Translations under genes and position numbers: made by a program | Assembly: GCA_948567375.1 (NCBI GenBank) | Contig: OX419757.1 | Span: 45,446,001 to 45,510,000 of the forward strand | Length of the DNA stretch: 64,000 nt | Origin: Lunularia cruciata | Taxonomy: Eukaryota > Streptophyta > Marchantiopsida > Lunulariales > Lunulariaceae | Direction of reading: 5' to 3' | Shown here: positions 45,480 to 56,195 of the stretch, in pieces | Layout: each line of letters opens with the position of its first letter | Position numbering within the stretch: the first letter of the stretch is position 1 | The notes under the pieces: model-generated | The model's input: only the letters and a program-made list of their open reading frames with translations | Told to the model about the DNA's origin: nothing | Databases searched by the model: none

Positions 45480-46490
45480 TGGACAAATTCCTAAGAAATT
45501 GAAAGATGTGGTCAATGAGTTCCAAGATGTCTTTCCGGATAAATTACCCGTAGATTTACCGCCAAAAAGGCAAGCAGATCATAAAATTGAGATACATCAT
45601 GGGAAGACACCTCCTTGTAAGGCCCCATATTGACTATCACCACATGAGTTGGAAGAGTGTAAGGCTCAAATCAAGGATATGTTGCAGAATCCAACCCACA
45701 TATCACCATATAGGGCTATTGTATTGTTTGTGAACAAGAAAGACGTAACAATATGCATGTGCATTGACTTCCGAGGACTAAATCAACAAATGGTGAAGAA
45801 CAAATATCCATTACCTTGCATGGATGACTTGTTTGATCAACTCAATGGTGCAAGGCACTTCACCAAACTTGATTTGTGGAGTAATTACAACCAAATCAGG
45901 ATTGCAAAAGAAGACATACACAAAACAACCTTTTGAACAAGGACTTCTCCAAGATTGCACAACCTCTAACAACACTATTAGACAAGGGGAAGAGGTGGAT
46001 ATGGGGAACCACACAAGAATTGGCCTTTCAAGAGTTGAAAGATGAATTACTATATACACCAATATTAAGATGGTATGATCAAAATATCCAATCAAGATGG
46101 CTATAGATGCATCAAGTCTAGCAATAAGAGCAGTCCTACAACAAGAATGGCAGGATGGATGACACCCAATTTTGTATTTCTCTCGTAAGTTGTTACCAAC
46201 AAAATGCAACTATCACACCACCAAATGAGAAGAGTTGGCCATTGTCCTTGCAACCAAGTATTGTAAACACTATTTAGGTGAGAAGGCATTTGTGGTAGAG
46301 ACGGACCACAAACCTCTAGTCTACCTCAAGACACAAAAAGATCTTTCTTGTCGATAGATTCGGTGGGTAGAGTGGAGACAACAATTCAGCATGATGATCA
46401 GATATGTGGAGGGCAAGAAGCAACTTGCAGATGCATACATCCAAATGCCAATGGCAAAAAATTTGGTGGTGGAAATCAAGAAGAACCTTT
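45480..46490 (+). pseudogene. Chromovirus reverse transcriptase and RNase H, with palm deletion
   Basis: RT start: FQDVFPDKLPVDLPPKRQAD (about 45520-45580), then the fingers block [20 protein letters not shown] and [19 protein letters not shown] to 45935. The reading then jumps, within a few bases, to DFSKIAQPLTTLLDKGKRW (about 45942). The part with the catalytic Y-x-DD box is therefore missing (roughly 300 bp in a normal element). RNase H: AIDASSLAIRAVLQQEW (about 46100), KHYLGEKAFVVETDHKPL (about 46270), QLADAYIQMP (about 46424). Confidence 0.85.
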
Positions 46491-46559
46491 AATTTTGGCC
46501 TAGGATTCTTGTTGCTACAAAATTGATCCATGGATTGTAGGTGCTCAATCATCCAAAGG

Positions 46560-47640
46560 CATCACCAACATCCAAGGACTTACCTTTTGTGATGGCAAGT
46601 TGTGGATCCCATATGATATGGATCTAAGAACCACCATCTTAGCAAAATGTCATGATTCTGCCATTGCAAGTTATGTTGGAATGGACAAGATCTTGGGTGC
46701 GGTCAAACGCCATTACTATTGGCCCAAGAAGAGCAACAATGTGATTGAATGTGTTTGGAGCTGCCTACTTTGTCAACAAAATAAGGCTTATAATCAAGCT
46801 CCCACAAGACTCCTCCAACCTCTCCCCACTCCTACACAACATTGGGAACAAGTAAGCATGGATTTAGTTTGTGAATTGCCCAATACCACCTTTGGATTTG
46901 ATTCCATCATCATCTTTGTTGACCAACTCAGAAAAATGATTCATGTACATCCTACCCAAGGATGTGACTGCCCCGCAACTAGCTCAATTGTACTTAGATG
47001 CAATCTTTTCCCATCATGGCTTGTCTCAAGTGCTCATCATAGATAAAGGCACTCAATTCACTAGTTTGTTTTGGAGAACACTCTTTGGGTGTTCTCCAAA
47101 ACATTGTCTATGTCCATAGCTTACCATCCACAAATTGATAGGCAAAAAGAAAGGGAAAATTTTTCTATTGAGGACATGCTTTGGGGCTTTACTTTGATGA
47201 GCAAGAGAGCTAAAATTTTCTTTCAACAATTTGGTGAATACCTCCATACAAGTCACACCGTTCTTCCTCATGTATGGAGAGCATCCTTTCACACCTTCAA
47301 GCTTGATGAAGGTCTGTCCAATGGCTACCAAGGTTGACATTGTCAACACTTTTGTTTCTAAAATCCTACAAGGGGTGGAGCACGCCAAGCACAAGTTGCA
47401 AATTGCCCAAGATTGGCAAAAGCAATATGCAAATGCACACCGCCAACACATGGAGTTCAATGTGGGAGATCAAGTTTGGTTGTCAACCACCAACCTCAAG
47501 TTAGTTGGTCCTCATAAGCTCAGACCTTATTTTATTGGACCTTTCTCTATCCTTCATTGCATTAGCACCATAGCCTATCACCTCAAGCTACCGCCACATA
47601 TGAAGATCTATCCGGTGTTTCATGTTTCCTTGTTTTCATG
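46560..47640 (+). pseudogene. Chromovirus integrase relic
   Basis: The zinc region CHDSAIASYVGMDKILGAVK...CVWSCLLCQQNK (46647-46785) keeps C-X2-C. Catalytic-core starts SMDLVCELPNTTFGFD (about 46856). The D/G-T-QF block (DKGTQFTS, about 47042) is in a shifted frame. The C-terminal part, AHRQHMEFNVGDQVWLST and KLRPYFIGPFSIL (47430-47560), is a clear GPY/F module. Confidence 0.85.
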
Positions 47641-47689
47641 TTAATATGCTCTCCGGCCGCCCCACTTCTCTTCCATCCAAGAAATTTGA

Positions 47690-47911
47690 CCTTGTCCAAC
47701 CTTGGTTGATGAGGCGGAGGAGTATGAGTCCAAATGCATTCTCCAGAAATACATCCATGATACTCACTATCCGCATGTGGAATATCTGGTCCATTGGAAA
47801 GGGTACTCATTTTACAAGGCAACATGGGAGCCAACAGCCAACTTGACCAATGCACCAATGTTAGTTCAATCTTTTGAGCAACAACTTTGCAATGAGGACG
47901 TTGTGTCTTAA
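47690..47911 (+). pseudogene. Chromovirus chromodomain
   Basis: ESKCILQKYIHDTHYPHVEY then LVHWKGYSFYKATWEPTANL and TNAPMLVQSFEQQL: the chromodomain fold pattern Y-V--IL--R--....-YLVKWKGY----TWEP--NL. Aromatic-cage Trp and Tyr of WKGY are kept. Chromodomains bind methylated H3 and bias chromovirus insertion. It ends at the TAA at 47909-47911, beside the polypurine tract. The P-type elements carry a PHD finger at this place. Confidence 0.88.
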
Positions 47912-47923
47912 AAGGGGGAGGTC

Positions 47924-48520
47924 TATAATACAAGCAGCTAGACATATTATCTAGAGATGAAAACAGGCTTGGTAACATCTAGAAGTATGTTGTGTACAAT
48001 GGGCTAGGTAGATCAGACAAAGATGTCACCAAAAGAGTACTTCTACTAATAGAGCAACATCCAAAAATAGCCTAAAAACTTTGGAGCTAATTTTGGAGGC
48101 CTAAACGGATGAATTAGACCTTGAAAATAAAACATTCTCTCCTCGGTAAGGAAAATGACTTGGTTTCTACCCCTTATGATTTTTCTTGTTAAGAGCTTTC
48201 CAATGGTACATCACCTGTATGATTTTTATTCCCTGTAGGAAGATTTGCTAAAGATTCCCCTTGGTCAAACCCATTTGACCAACTAGATAGGACAAGGACT
48301 GACATGTCACCCATATAAACAACTAATCAAAGGATGGAGCTCATAGACAGGTCACCGATCCATGTATCTGATCCAAGGGTGGAGCTTCCTTTAAGGGAAT
48401 CCTCTTTGCTATAGAATAAAGAGAAGGTGCTCCTTTTGGGCATCAGAGGATTGAGTGTGAAAATTTTGTTTTCTCTCTTGTATCTCTCTTGGAGAGTTCT
48501 CTTGTACTCATAGTATTATA
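47924..48520 (+). repeat. Chromovirus 3' LTR
   Basis: TATAATACAAGCAGCTAGAC...TAGTATTATA. The terminal TG and CA are both decayed by transitions (TG to TA, CA to TA). Co-linear with 41489-42087. Confidence 0.85.
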
Positions 48521-48930
48521 GTAAGTGGTTAGTACAATCAAATGTTCATCAATTGTAGTTCTTTATTGGTTGGCACCACATTTACTCATTTACTTTTGGG
48601 CCAAATGGCTTTTCTAGCCAAAGGTCATCCTAGAGCAAAGGTCTCTTTTAGAACAAAGATCTCCCAAGGCAAATGGTTTCCTTGTTTGATAGCCTACTTT
48701 ATTGAGGAGCTATATCCCATGCTCTTGATCTGGATCCATTGTTGCTAGTTCTCCTACTACACATTCCTTCTCAATCAACTTTCCCTTGAAGTTTTAGTTC
48801 TCCTTGGGGTTGAAGGAAATCAATAATAAGCCTCTCCTCTTCCTTACTGACCACCTATTTCTTCATTCTTCTTGATTAAAGTAAGTAAGTTGAAAGAAAA
48901 AGGTAAAATTTGGAAAGAGGTGAGACATCA
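48521..48930 (-). mobile_element. B2 promoter part, displaced by the chromovirus
   Basis: 48560-48690 is the reverse complement of the B1 promoter region 18800-18960 (shared GCCAAATGGC, CCAAAGGTCATCCTAG and AAAGGTCTCTTTTAG words). It joins to 41488 when the chromovirus is removed. The outer end is near 48930 (GAGGTGAGACA on the plus strand against the expected complement of TGTAACACCTC), so that boundary is approximate. Confidence 0.6.
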
Positions 48931-49805
48931 AAGCTCATTTGCAAACAAATGCTCAAGCTTTTTGTCAAATCTCCTCCAAATGTGATGATAATAGATGGAT
49001 TCATCCCAAGGGTAAACTTAATGAGGTGATCAAGGCATTGTTAAAAGAGAAGAAGTCAAGTAACTAATGGCAGATTGAGACATACAAGGACTGCATACAA
49101 AGAGAGATTATTGAAGTAATCATGAAGCTCTTCAAATCCAACTGCACTACCTATGTACAAAAAAGTCAAGCAATATTATTCCAATATTCATGAGGTGTGA
49201 CTTGTGAATTGGGCAGAAATGTTTTGTAAGCTAATCCACAACATGTGTGGAGACATAAACAAAGATGGTGGAGTCACTATCATGTCATCTTTTTGTGATA
49301 CATTTCTACACCAAGATGAATTTGCTCAGCAAGGAAGAAAAGAATAAGTTCTTGTTGCATTTCTATTATTAGGGGTATTTTCATACACTCTAGGAAGCGG
49401 CCTTGGAGTACAAGAAATTTAGATTGGGTGATAAGAAGTATGCAAAGACAAAGTTGTATGTGCATGTGGAGGAGGTATACAACACCAAAAAAGAACATAT
49501 AAAAAAGGAAGGAGTTATTGGCACAACCAAAGGCATAGGCATCCAAGAAGAAAAGGACATTGTAAGAAATTGAAGAATCCTAAAAAGAAGATTGTGACAA
49601 GGACACTCACAACATAGAAGATGAAGATTTCATGATGGAGGAGGATCACAATAGCACAAACAACAATGAAGGTGTCATTGGTACACCAAGGATGTTAGAA
49701 GGAGGAGAGGCAATAAAGAAGGAAACAAATGCCTAGAAGAAGATTGGCAAGTGAGGAGTCCTTTGCCCACATCAACATTTTATTGGACTTTGAAGCAAAG
49801 ATGGG
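48931..49805 (+). pseudogene. ORF-bearing element fragment (copy B3), coding relic
   Basis: Plus-strand coding debris with the shared domain: ETYKDCIQREIIEVIMKLFK then TTYVQKSQAILFQY and LVNWAEMFC (about 49075-49230). A Lys/Glu-rich stretch follows (KKYAKTKLYVHVEEVYNTKK, about 49430-49500). Truncated at both sides by B2 and by the 49806 terminus of C4. Confidence 0.5.
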
Positions 49806-52800
49806 TGTAACAACCTAGTGTTGATGTATTTATTCTAAAGTGGTAAGAATGAGTCAATCCTATGAGGATATGGGTAGGAGTTGGCTATAAGTGAAGAGAA
49901 AGTGTCACAAATTACAGTTCATTTGTTGTTTGTTGTTTAACTTCTTGGGCAAAAACCATTTCTAGTATGAGGGTAGAGGAACCTACTATGGTGCTCTACA
50001 AAAACCTGAAAATATCTTAAATCACTCTCAAACCAATTGTAACCAAAGTTTCCTTGAAGGTGATGATGCAGTTTGCCCCAAAGCCACCAACCTCAATAGC
50101 AAGTTCTACCCTTCTACAAAGAAACACCACCAAAGGGGCTTAATTAGCAAGTAAATGTCCTTGGGTTTTGAGTTTGTATTACTAATGGCACTTAGGATTG
50201 ATCAAATCCATCATCAGGCCACTCTACACATCCAGACTTTAATTCTCAACCCTTCTTCTTGGATTCAAAAATTGCAATCCTTCAATAAAATTCACACCTC
50301 TACATTGGCAAGGGCATCCAAAGCCAAACACTAGGTGAATAAAGATTGATCAGAATGGACTTTGATGTGATACAAAGTTGTATGGAAAAGAAAAATTGTT
50401 TATTATCAAGCCAAAATCTTATGTATAGTTTCATTGCTACTCAACTTTTCTCTAAAGGGGTCTTGGATGGCTAAGAAAGTTTCTTGCTGGACCTAACTAC
50501 CCCACCACCACCAATTATGGTCTTAATTCCTATCTTATCTACTCTAAAAGCTGAATCAAATTTTTGACAAATGTATGACTGAAGGTGCTAGTCCTTCCTT
50601 GATCAATGTGCTGCAAGAAATAAACATCTATCTAAGCTATCACACCAAAGGGTTCTTTGTCCAAAAACTTGGCCAAATGACATTCATCCCAAAAATTGTA
50701 CCAGGCCAAAGCCTTTGTTCTAGTTCTAAACTTACAAATTTACAAAGAACTTCCACAACTAAGAGGCTGGGTAGGGAGTTCTTGCAAGTAACTAATAGAG
50801 TCTGTGTACAATTATTGGAAAAGATCAAGAATGTACACTAATCTAACACTATGGTTCTTTCTAGTACTTTGGCTATCTTTGTCTCCCCTCCTTGTTGGAA
50901 AGAACATCCTTCACCCTTGAGTTGTCAAAGGACTTCTTTGGTTTGCTCTTTGTAATCAGTAATCTTCAACAATTACAAGTTCTTTACCTTGTTGAACTTC
51001 CAATCGACATGGCCTCAAAGCCAAAGAGCAAGTTGGTACATATATTCCTCATTGTAGGTTCTCCCTTTCAGCTTCTGCACCTGAAACTATAGTTCATCAA
51101 TTTGGCAATTTATAGATCTCTCTTCAACTTCTTCCTAGAGCATTTTCACAAACTACACATGGACTTCTTCCACTTGCTATAGTTCCTCCTTCTTCTTTGT
51201 CTCAATTTATAAGCACTTTACTTAAAGGTCTTCTTTGGCTATCTTATGCCTTCACTCAAGTTTTTCTCTTGTCTCTAGGGCCAAAGCCAGCTCCTTTGCT
51301 TGTGCTTCCAACAAGATTGACACCTCCTTCCAATACTCAAGCATCAAGAGATCCAAAGTTGCATTCTTGACGTTGGTATCATTTAGCTCTTGGCAAAGGC
51401 TCTACACCTACTTGTCTTGAGCTCAAAGTTGATCTTCATAGTTGAGCTCCTTCTCCTTCTTTTCCATTCTCAACTTGCCTAACTCTAGTTGCACCTTGCA
51501 CAATTCCTTCTTTTGACTCTGGTGAGTGGAGGCAAGAAAGGTCTTTTGCATCTTCTAGTCAAACAACTCTTATATAAGGAGTTCACCTTCTTTGCTTCCT
51601 CCTTGTAACAATCTTGGCTTTGGGTCACTTCCTCCTAGAGCTTGCTCTCTTGGGCCTTCCTTGTGTAAATTTCCTTGTGCACCCTTTGCACCAAGGTATT
51701 ATATCCACAATCTTTGGACACTCATGTTGGTACTACAGTAGTAGGAGCTCTATCAACTGCAAAGCTGCCCTCACTGAATGAATGACAAAGTGAGCTTCCT
51801 CCAAAGCTCAAATGGTGGTAGTTCAGCTTGATTTTTCCTCCTTCTCTTATGAAAAAAGACTTCTGCTTCCTTTGCAATATACATTAGAGTCACCTCTGCC
51901 TTGACATGTATTTTATCTTTATGTTCTATTGCATCCTTATCTTTGGGCCAAATGACATTTTGAACTTTGGGGTGAAGTTCCTCTCCTTCCTTTGAGTGAC
52001 TTTTACCCTTCTACAAAGATAGGGATCAAGGAGTGGGGATTGGAGGTTCAGGCTCAAGTCCAGTCACCTTGTTATGCATTTCATCTACCTCATCATCATC
52101 ATCATCTCCCGCTTCTCTAGCTTCTTTTGTCAATGGAAGTCTGGGGGCAGATTGAGCATCCTTCAACTATTCTTCTTCTTGGTACTTCTCCTTGCATTGC
52201 AAAGTGGAGAACCTTTTTCCTCTTCATCAATCTCTTCTTCTAAACCAACCTCTTCTTCTTCCTTGGTGTCAAAGGTCACTTTGATGATGGGAGGGTTCTT
52301 CTTTGCTAGCTTCTTGGTTGATGTGGAGGCTTGGGTTGGTGGTGCTTGCTAATTCTTTGGCTTGGTAATTACCACTTCTTTGTCCATAGGCAAAAATTTC
52401 CTTATCCAAGAAAATTCTGCATCCTCCACCCAATATTTCTTGATCATTGACATCCCCTTGGGCTAGGAAGCAAAGTAATTTGTAGTAGGGTGATGGCTTA
52501 GGAATCTCCTATGCTACTACTGATTTAACAAATTGAGACCCATGTAGAAATGGATCACAAATTGTGCTAAGTAAGTGGCTCTTCTCTCATCCAAGAAGTT
52601 TTGGTGAAGGGTTTGGACCTATAAGTAGAACATATGAGCCCAATTCATAGGCTTGCTTTTATACATCTTGTAGAGGAACATAACTTGAATAATTTTTTAA
52701 GTAAGTTGCACATTTTTTATGGAACAACTTCATAATCACTTTTACAATCACCTACTAAGGTTTGTTTTTATAGTTGAGAACTTGCAAACCATTATTGCAA

Positions 52801-53071
52801 TTGCAAGGTTCTCCAAAGGTGTCCTTGATCTCTTGGGTCAACCCCCAATCATAAAATTTAGTGTCAATTGTTATTGCTTTTGTTGAGCATGCATCTAGAC
52901 CAAGGACATTCCTCCAATTCTCCTTTATCCAGCCCATGGGCTTCCCTCTCAAGTCCTCATTACTCTTCTTCTTTTGTTTGTGAAGGATCTCCTTATCCCC
53001 TTTTTTATGATTGTCCTTCTTTTCTTTGTTAGTTGTATTCTCTCATGATGGCACCAAGTGTGCATTATCCT
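49806..53071 (-). mobile_element. ORF-bearing LTR-like element, subfamily C (copy C4)
   Basis: Minus strand. Coding from about 53050 to about 50550: ARGEPMGWIKENWRN-like start (about 52950), EIKDTFGEPCNCNNGLQVLN (about 52810), then VKVIMKLFHKKCATYLKN, and coil-rich debris to 50550. Then about 0.75 kb without ORF to a CTAGGTTGTTACA terminus at 49806, matching the 1609 terminus of C1'. The N-terminal end faces C3 head to head. Confidence 0.55.
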
Positions 53072-53222
53072 CTTGATTGCCTATTGTGGTGCTCACCTTT
53101 TTGTGTTGATTGATTTTTTATTATGATGCATAATTGGTGCCATCATGAGAGAATATGGCTAACAAAGAAATAGAAGGGTGGTCATCAGAAATAAGATAAG
53201 GAGATCCTTCACAAACAAGACA
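52977..53222. repeat. Inverted repeat: head-to-head 5' ends of C4 and C3
   Basis: Arms of about 90 bp (52977-53068 and about 53128-53222) with a 55-60-bp centre. Mirrored phrases: GTGAAGGATCTCCTTATC / GATAAGGAGATCCTTCAC, CTTTGTTAG / CTAACAAAG, TTCTCTCATGATGGCACCAA / TTGGTGCCATCATGAGAGAA. Both arms lead outward into related coding sequence. Confidence 0.85.
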
Positions 53223-55745
53223 AAGTCTCAATCTTACAAAGAAGATAGATGACAAAGCACCCTCCATGACCCAAGGTAAGTATAAGAACAAGGCTAGAAC
53301 ATTTGGTACAAAGGAAGGTAATGAGGTCCAAATAGAAGAAGGATAGAAAATGAAGAAGAAAGGATATCTTAGGCCAAAGAGGTACCCACAATCAAAGAGA
53401 TCATGAAGGCCAAAGAACAAGACTCCATGCAAGTGCACTTGCAAAAGAGAGAAGAAGATGCACACTTGGTTGAAGATGCAACCACTACTCACAAGAAGAA
53501 AGAGAAGAAGTATGTATTTTGCTTCCAAAGAGTTGATAGAAAATGAGAATGAGAAAGACAAGCCTTTGGGACAAGACAAGCCTCACAAGGAGGAAGATTT
53601 AAGATGGCACAATCCCAATCACTCTTGTGGGCAATGATCAACATGATGGGTCCAACTATTCAAGTGTTGGAAACTATTCAACACTACTCTCAACTCTACT
53701 ACTAAATTGGATGAGACTATCATCAACCATGCAACGTTGGTCCCTCATCTTCATTTGGTTTCTCAAGCGGCTAACAAGAAGAACATAAGAGCTCATGAGA
53801 AGCTCAAGAAGCTTTAGAAGTGGCTCAAGACCAAAGGAGAGAATTTTTGTGAGTAGGAGTAGACAGTGGATAGATGGAAGAAGGTAAAGCACACAAGATG
53901 GGAGAAATATGATGGAGAGCACAAGTGGAGGTAAGAGTCCTCAATCTTGAGATTGAAAAACAAAAGATAGAACATGATGAATAGATTTATGCCCAAGATA
54001 AAGAAGTGACCATGTTGAAGATTGAGTTAGACAAGACATGGATCAAGATCATCAACAATGAGATAAAGAATCATAAAGAATTAAAGAATTATAAGGAATT
54101 ATAAAGAGCTTGCAAAAATCTGCATTGAGGAGTTGACCAAGCAGTTGGATAGACAAACAAAGAGAGAGGACTTCATCTAATTATGGTGAGACGAGAGCTA
54201 GAAGGAGAAATTCCAACTATTGGTATGAGCATGGAGGAGGAGCATACAAGAGTGCTCATGACAATGGAAGACACAAGGAACCAAATGATTGAGCATATAA
54301 AGAAATTAGCAAAAACTCTACCACATCAAGTCAAACTACATGATCTCATGACCCAAATTCATGCATTAGAGGCAAAGGTATACAACAATGAGCAGCTCAC
54401 ATATTTGTACACTTGTCTCAAGGGGCATACAAACCAAAATTTATCAAGACATTGAATGCAATGCTTCTCAAGTTTGTAGATTACAAGGAGAAGGTCAAAT
54501 TGCTCATTAGGATGTGTAAGGCAATTGGAGTGATTTTTGAGATAATGAGTTGTGAAATAGACTAAGCGTAGAATGATCATTGGCCTAGTCATACAAAGAA
54601 AAAATCCTTTAGGCCAAAGATTTTTGTGATTGTATATTACCAACTTGCAACACTATTTGTGAGCGGCTAGTTTTGTAGCCAAAGATCTTCATTATAATCA
54701 AGGGAAAATTAGAAGTAATAGACAAAATTGAGGAGCTCATCTAGCATTGCCACCAAGGCAAATATCAATTAAGCTAGATTGGAATAAGATAAGGTAATCA
54801 GATAAGATTAGCAATGAGTGATGTATATGTAATAAAGAAATTTCCAATAAAGTGGAGCTAGTGGATTTCCTTAGTGAAGAGAGTATGAACAGTATAAAGG
54901 GTTTTGGCTTGATGTAAACCAAGTTCATTCCTTCAATCAATTTTATGGCAAACAAAGCTTTTTACTCAAAGACCTCTATGATCTTATGTATATGTTGTTT
55001 GCATTTTGTGTGGTTGATTATTTTCTTGTTCAAGTAGTGATGAAGAATCTTGAAGTAAGAACAAGAGTGCTTGAGTGAAGAGTATCAATTGCACTTGTTT
55101 GGAGTGTTGGATCTCTAGGGCTTTGAATAATCAAGGCAATGTGATGTGTGGCTAACAAAGATTGGGAGCATCCTAAAGAACTACAGTACCAAAGGCTAGG
55201 CAATATGATGAATCCATGACTCCTTCAAGATTGCACCTTTTAGGAAGGGTAGTATGCATTCTTGGTAGTTGTAGTCATCAAAGTGATATGGACTTCATGA
55301 TGAAAATACTGGTAATGTAGGAATAGCCTTTGGCGTGTGTATGATGTTTGTGGTGCTAATGACATTTGGAGCATTCATGAAAATCATGAAACTAACAAAG
55401 TTTGAGGCATTAATAAAGATTGAGCATAACAACCATCGGCCTAATTGCACCTTCAGCAAAGAGTGATTTCAAAGCAAAGTGACCTTTGTGACAAATAAAC
55501 CATCACCTTCAAGAATAATTTGGAAAGTATCCATAGTGAAAGTGATTTTTTCCCCTTTTTGCAGTGAACCATTGAGGGTGGCACTATACTCTTCTAGGGA
55601 TAATACTCTTCTAACCCAAGAGGTTAAATAGGGGAAAAAAATTGACCATCATGACACTTTCTTTCATCTTCTAGTCATTTTCAACTTGTATCTCCGTGGG
55701 AACAATCTATTCTTAGTGTTTTACCACATTTTTGGTCAACATTTT
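53085..55745 (+). mobile_element. ORF-bearing LTR-like element, subfamily C (copy C3)
   Basis: Starts TGTGGTGCTCACCTTTTT (compare TGTGGTGCCCACATTTTTT of A1). Coding starts at about 53153 (MANKEIEGW) with debris to about 54560; the C-terminal block has ALEAKVYNNEQL, matching C1. About 1.1 kb without ORF follows, with ATCTCCGTGGGAACAA (about 55690) and TTACCACA near the end, the same R/U5-like signature as A2. The 3' end near 55745 is uncertain; a CTAT beside it may pair with CTAT before the start. Confidence 0.55.
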
Positions 55746-56024
55746 GGTCAACTCTAAGTCACTATAGTAGAGCAACACTAGCATTAGTAACTATAAGGAA
55801 GAAGAACGTATTGTGAAAGAGAAATCAAAGAGCTTTGGTTCACTGAGAAATAGAGGAGAAAGTGTCTCCCATTATCAAAATCGAGAAGAGGAAAAAAATC
55901 ACTCTTCAAAGGAGAAACAAGAAATTCTTTTTTCCAAATGCAATGATGTGTACAAATCAAATCTCTTGGAATTTTGAAAGCGTGTTATCCACTAGCAACT
56001 AATGAAAATTCCAAGGCCTTTAGA
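55746..56024 (-). other. Leader of copia 2
   Basis: Sequence between the nested block and the primer site of the 56037 LTR. No ORF. Inferred to be the untranslated leader of copia 2, the other part of which lies before the gag start at 17529. Confidence 0.5.
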
Positions 56025-56036
56025 GCTCTGATACTG
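56025..56036 (-). other. Primer binding site of copia 2
   Basis: The plus strand GCTCTGATAC(TG) is the complement of the tRNA-Met-type site TGGTATCAGAGC with the first two bases changed. It touches the LTR start at 56037. Confidence 0.75.
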
Positions 56037-56190
56037 TGTGAGAAAATGAAACAGACTGTAAGATTAGCTTCAAATAACCCCTCCAATAGGGATTAAATAA
56101 GTAAATATGCAAGCTCCTGAAGATCAACAGTCATGTTTGATTGACATGATTGATGACAAATGTTCCATTACCGGTCATGTTTATCTAACA
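56037..56190 (-). repeat. 5' LTR of copia 2
   Basis: TGTGAGAAAATGAAAC...TTTATCTAACA in plus reading. Pairs with 13004-13166. The next five bases, TCCTG (56191-56195), are the right-hand target duplication. Confidence 0.8.
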
Positions 56191-56195
56191 TCCTG

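Larger units (their letters stand above)
41489..48520 (+). mobile_element. Chromodomain-bearing Ty3/gypsy element (chromovirus), complete ends
   Basis: 5' LTR 41489-42087 (TGTAATACA...TATTACA, 599 bp) and 3' LTR 47924-48520 (TATAATACA...TATTATA, 597 bp). Target duplication ATAAG (41484-41488) / GTAAG (48521-48525). Primer site TGGTATCAGAG (42089-42099), complementary to initiator tRNA-Met. Purine tract AAAAGGGGGAGG at 47910-47921. Order gag, zinc knuckle, protease, RT, RNase H, integrase, chromodomain. Interrupted in gag by L (which contains M). Non-functional through stops and an RT deletion. It sits inside B2. Confidence 0.9.
13004..56190 (-). mobile_element. Ty1/copia element (copia 2), swollen to 43 kb by nested insertions
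   Basis: Both ends are one short LTR in the same orientation: 13004-13166 (TGTAAGAAAATGAAA...ATAACA, 163 bp) and 56037-56190 (TGTGAGAAAATGAAA...CTAACA, 154 bp). On the minus strand a purine run (complement of 13167-13184) precedes the low-coordinate LTR, as expected for a 3' LTR. A primer site (complement of GCTCTGATAC, 56025-56034) follows the high-coordinate LTR, as expected for a 5' LTR. Flanks are TTCTG (12999-13003) and TCCTG (56191-56195), a 5-bp duplication with one transition. Copia coding order on the minus strand is right: gag (17530), integrase (about 16900-15300), RT/RNase H (about 15000-13200). Everything from about 17750 to about 55750 then lies between gag and primer site and is later insertions. 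Confidence 0.72.

Noticed and set aside
51235-51420. Plus-strand ORFs across 50500-52400 as genes
   Set aside because: They lie antisense to the degraded C4 coding region and have no pattern of their own.
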